Assembly (NCBI RefSeq): GCF_932526225.1
Contig: NC_064040.1
Span: 3,102,181 to 3,166,180 of the forward strand
Source: Nematostella vectensis
Lineage: Eukaryota > Cnidaria > Anthozoa > Actiniaria > Edwardsiidae
DNA length: 64,000 bases
Direction: 5' to 3'
The notes beneath the pieces were generated by a model. It was given only the letters and a program-made list of their open reading frames with translations, did not search any database and was not told the origin of the DNA. The position numbers were made by a program, and so were the translations under genes. Below, piece after piece: positions 61,501-64,000 of the stretch. Positions within the stretch are counted from its first letter, which is position 1. Each line of letters starts with the position of its first letter.

Positions 61501-62930
61501 TCAACGAAGCTACAAAAAGATTTACTGACGTAGTCAGTAAAGTCAGTTCAGTTAAGCGAGGAGGCTGGTTTAAAATGCATATCGAAAAAAGCAGCACCTG
61601 TAAACGGTGAGAAATTCTGGTTTGACAGTGAATGCGTTTCGCATCAAACTGAAAAAGCCAAAAAGAACCCCATTTGTCTAAGCTTCAATGTGTCATTAAG
61701 TCCGTCGCGATCGGTACTATATTTGATTAGTTTGAGCCAACACACAAAATGGGAACTCACCGCTCATGACGTAAAGAATCCTTGTTGACTAAAAAGAAAG
61801 AAATTATATAATGAGATTAAATTAATCCATAATTTGACAGGTTTCTTAAAATGAAAGTCTAACAATTTGCACATCATAACGCATACGAACATTCGCTCTT
61901 TTTAAGACTGTGTTCTTTGTTTAAAAAAACTTTTAATTCAATTCTTAATTATAGGAAATGCCAGTCTATAAAATATGTCTCGAACGTTCGAAGTTATTTA
62001 TTGTTCAAACAAGTAACCGACCCATGCCATACATTAACGAATATTGAACTCTTCTAGTCCGAACAGGTTCTTTTATTCAATACACAGCTATCAGTTTCAG
62101 TTAAACATCTAATTTTCAACGACAAGAGAATCATATGCTATTTCTAAAAGGCGGATTCAAACACTGTGTGATTTACGCCTAGTTCGGTTTTGGAAAATAA
62201 CAATTTGTAACTGTTTTTCGCTAAGTTCTATCAATTAGCGGAAGGGCTAATTATTGTTTACTAAAAAAAACATATATATATAATGCGATTGAATTAGACT
62301 TAATTTGACAGGTTTCCGGAAATGAAAGAATGTCCAAATACACAACGCATGCGAACATTCAGCCTTTTTTAAACATGATCAGTTAAACATCAAATTTTCA
62401 TCGACAGGAGGATCATGAGCTATTTCAAAAATGATGATTTAGACACTGTATGATTTACGCGTAGTGGGGTCGTGAAAAAAAAAACAATTTGAATAGCTGG
62501 GTTTTTTTTACTTTTTTCAATTCTATCAATTAGCGGAAGTGCTAAACTAATTTGAAATTCCATGTCTAAGTTTCTTTTCACAAATAATTACCAATACTTT
62601 TTCTCTTGAATATACAAAGATATATATGCATAATATTACATACAGAAGAACCCACTAACTCAAACACTGAGGGGAGAGAAAAATCCTGGACAAGCTTGTT
62701 AATTCTTTTTGTATGCGATGAAATGGTTCCAGCAAAACTTAAAAAGGTAGACAAACAGAAAAAGACTTATCAGTTGCTTGAGCTCGAGCAATCCAAGAAA
62801 AAATGACAGATTTAACACGAGTTTCCTTACCATCGAGTAATCTGGGTTATATCAACAGTATTTACAGTATTTATGTACATACCGTAATAAGGAGAAATGC
62901 CCGCGTAAGACTTCCCTTGAGGTTAGCCAT
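43586..62930 (-). CDS. Secreted WSC-WSC-WSC-PAN protein, gene I (complete, 400 aa)
   Basis: Eight exons run on the minus strand: 62883-62930, 61761-61788, 60073-60178, 57590-57762, 56462-56743, 45124-45229, 44806-44972 and 43586-43878, totalling 1,203 nt including TGA. Residues 1-26 form a signal peptide (MANLKGSLTRAFLLIT then STRILYVMSA). WSC1 (27-118) opens with PPDLYMGCYKD and WSC2 (119-212) with SQYLGCYKEG. WSC3 (213-303) opens with ANLYIGCYID and includes GVQDGNNCFCGNGYG. The PAN/apple-like domain (304-400) has CSHYCELVPACQSIN. Every junction is GT-AG and phases agree with genes II and III. The 28-nt exon 2 and the 48-nt exon 1 are easily missed. The intron between WSC2 and WSC3 is 11.2 kb and is almost entirely minisatellite. 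A glycan-binding secreted role is inferred from the domains. Confidence 0.88.
43951..44790 (-). repeat. 48-bp minisatellite just inside the WSC3 donor, gene I
   Basis: About 14 copies with a 48-bp period contain TAGCCCTAGTCTCATGTG and TTGGTAGGCACTGG. Two longer divergent copies at 43951-44130 have CTTTTGCAGTCACTGG. The first unit starts within about 30 nt of the donor at 44805. The period gives a 16-codon repeat open in several frames, which is not a gene. Confidence 0.95.
45311..56480 (-). repeat. 11-kb 31-bp splice-donor minisatellite, gene I
   Basis: About 360 copies fill the intron between the WSC2 exon (56462-56743) and the first WSC3 exon. On the minus strand the exon ends AACAGTATCTACAGAACAG (19 nt) and the intron starts GTGAGATATGCC (12 nt). 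Together these make exactly one 31-bp unit. Common variants are a C in place of T in the GTGTTGG segment, GGCGTATC, and 27-bp units (GTAGAGTGCTGG). Blocks of variants recur as higher-order repeats. Confidence 0.98.
56937..57580 (-). repeat. 21-bp minisatellite just inside the WSC1 second-half donor, gene I
   Basis: About 30 copies of a unit read on the plus strand as CGCCCATTCTGTATTTCGCTA begin about 10 nt after the donor at 57589. The 21-bp period keeps all frames open as a seven-residue repeat. Confidence 0.96.
57780..59846 (-). repeat. 24-bp minisatellite upstream of the WSC1 second-half exon, gene I
   Basis: About 86 copies of the same unit as in gene III end at the acceptor of the exon at 57762. 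A higher-order period of about 575 bp is marked by a shortened unit (GGATACAGTTTGGG) near 58567, 58688, 59147 and 59262. Confidence 0.97.
60174..60484 (-). repeat. 79-bp tandem repeat carrying the WSC1 acceptor, gene I
   Basis: Four copies start at 60174, 60253, 60332 and 60411, exactly 79 bp apart. On the minus strand each contains CTTCCATAG (or CTATAG) followed by CTCTCCC, which is the intron end and the first bases of the exon ending at 60178. The 3' splice site is thus present four times. Confidence 0.93.
60851..61720 (+). mobile_element. Degenerate LINE (non-LTR retrotransposon) endonuclease fragment
   Basis: An open stretch at 60851-61138 encodes the start of an AP-type endonuclease. 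It includes LRVGSWNIHGFKSKILGNKL, with the conserved N of SWNIHG, and a later GIGILVSNR. Beyond it the frame is broken. Short pieces such as LFDELEEEV and FWFDSEC resemble the linker between endonuclease and reverse transcriptase. No reverse transcriptase motif was seen. It lies antisense in gene I intron 2 and is an inactive remnant. Confidence 0.7.
61803..62560. repeat. Diverged tandem duplication in gene I intron 1
   Basis: Blocks in 61803-62265 recur in the same order in 62278-62560. Examples are TAATTTGACAGGTTTC, CAGTTAAACATC, GTGATTTACGC (GTATGATTTACGC in copy two) and TTCTATCAATTAGCGGAAG. The second copy is shorter and diverged. Confidence 0.75.
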
Positions 62931-64000
62931 CAAGCGGGCTTATACCAACAGTAGACCCAAACAAACTGTAAAAAGGAAGAAAACCCGTAGTGCTGTGTGA
63001 TGAGCCATCAAAACCTTGTCTTAAGGCTGGTGCGACTTAATAATTCATCAATGTTGCTAAGGAGACAACAAATTCATGATACGCAACAAAGGCTATTTAA
63101 AAATCACAATGTTATTCTTTGGATTGCAGAAAAGAAGTGAACTAAAAGTTGGTGCAAGAGACTGTGTTCTCAGCTTTAATAAAGAAAACGCGTTATTTTT
63201 AGTGGTTGATCGCTGTGAAAGTCAATTTAATCAGCCTTCTGTAAATTTATGATTTATTAAACCAGGGAGTTGCAACTCCATGTGCCGTAAATCTGGCCAT
63301 CACTGCAATCCAGTTACCTACTGCAAATGTGGATAAAAATAAAATTCATTTACTCATTAATTTAGCCAGTAATATCGTTTCATTTAAGTGGATATGAAAC
63401 AAAGAATGATTCCTCTAAAATATTCTCTTTTTTCACAACAATGCAAGTAATTCTAGGCACTTGGATGTGTTAACAAAATTCTACGGGTTTTTTTTATGGG
63501 AGAAGCATGTTTTTTTAGTAAACTTAATATCAGTTATGGAACTCACCAATATGTTTCGAAATAATTATTTTAACGAAGGTTATTTAAGCTTAATCGTTGA
63601 TGTTTTAGACGCACGCTTACGTCCGAAAATACTCTCTTCAAATAATTTTAAAAATAGCGTCATTTGGTATAAATTAACCGCACAATATTAACATATAAAA
63701 ATGAAACTCGCCTCCTTTTCTTTGACTTGTGCCTAAAACAGAAGTGTGTTTTCTTGGGTATGATGTTTTTTTCCTTATTTATTTAAACAATAACATCGAT
63801 TCTATAATGATATTAAAACGCCGAATCGAAATAATGGATTCAGATATAAACTGTTATGATTAATGTCATAACCTATACTTATTAAATTTAGTCTGAAAAC
63901 TGTCGAAATGCAATTTCCTATGATTCTGCAAATTCACAGAACATTGTGTTAAGTGTGGAAGAAGGGATGGGTATTTTTGCTTTAATTGAGTGGTTGACAT
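62931..64000. promoter_or_regulatory. Upstream region of gene I
   Basis: This AT-rich 5' flank of gene I probably contains its promoter and 5' UTR. No TATA box, coding exon or RNA gene could be supported. Confidence 0.35.

Noticed and set aside
62606-63000. Two short lysine-rich open frames on the plus strand
   Set aside because: No domain or homology was recognised, and they overlap the supported minus-strand exon 1 of gene I.

Overview
This is an animal nuclear genome window. It has multi-exon genes with GT-AG introns, an animal kinetochore gene (KNTC1/Rod), cell-surface sushi repeats, WSC and PAN modules, and many small non-autonomous transposons and minisatellites. Base composition, short introns and repeat style fit a cnidarian, perhaps a sea anemone. 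That placement is inference; no sequence here was matched to a species.

Layout. (1) 1-5,581, minus strand: a type I membrane protein with a signal peptide, six sushi (CCP) domains, one transmembrane segment and a cytoplasmic tail. It runs off the left edge. (2) 6,376-20,751, plus strand: the N-terminal 714 codons of KNTC1 in 25 exons. It is divergent from gene 1 across a region of about 0.8 kb that probably holds both promoters. (3) 20,752-24,682: a junction zone where KNTC1 stops and the neighbouring minus-strand gene also loses its end. It contains decayed donor-like repeats and a 2.2-kb minisatellite. (4) 24,683-62,930, minus strand: three tandem paralogues coding for secreted WSC-PAN proteins. 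Gene I (62,930 to 43,586) is complete: signal peptide, three WSC, PAN, 400 aa. Gene II (40,696 to 35,682) is complete: signal peptide, two WSC, PAN, 319 aa. Gene III (34,219 to 24,683) has a signal peptide and two and a half WSC domains, with no 3' end found. Exon phases agree throughout, and each WSC or PAN module is a phase-1 cassette.

The most striking signal is in the introns. Many minisatellites are tandem amplifications of an exon-intron boundary. The 31-bp unit that fills 11 kb of gene I equals the last 19 nt of the WSC2 exon plus the first 12 nt of its intron, so every unit carries a near-consensus 5' splice site (about 360 copies). The same kind of origin is seen independently in KNTC1 (41-42 bp unit) and at a gene III donor (16 bp). 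A 79-bp unit carries a 3' splice site in gene I, and a 24-bp unit probably derives from a polypyrimidine tract in genes I and III. Two more arrays start just inside donors. Several units are multiples of three and therefore give long spurious open frames on both strands.

Several mobile-element remnants lie in introns and intergenic DNA: a hAT-like MITE with a clean 8-bp target duplication, a TTA-flanked MITE, a 1.8-kb inverted-repeat element, hairpin MITEs and a LINE endonuclease fragment. I saw no RNA genes and no CRISPR array. Every coordinate was read by eye from splice consensus and frame continuity; no alignment or expression data were available.
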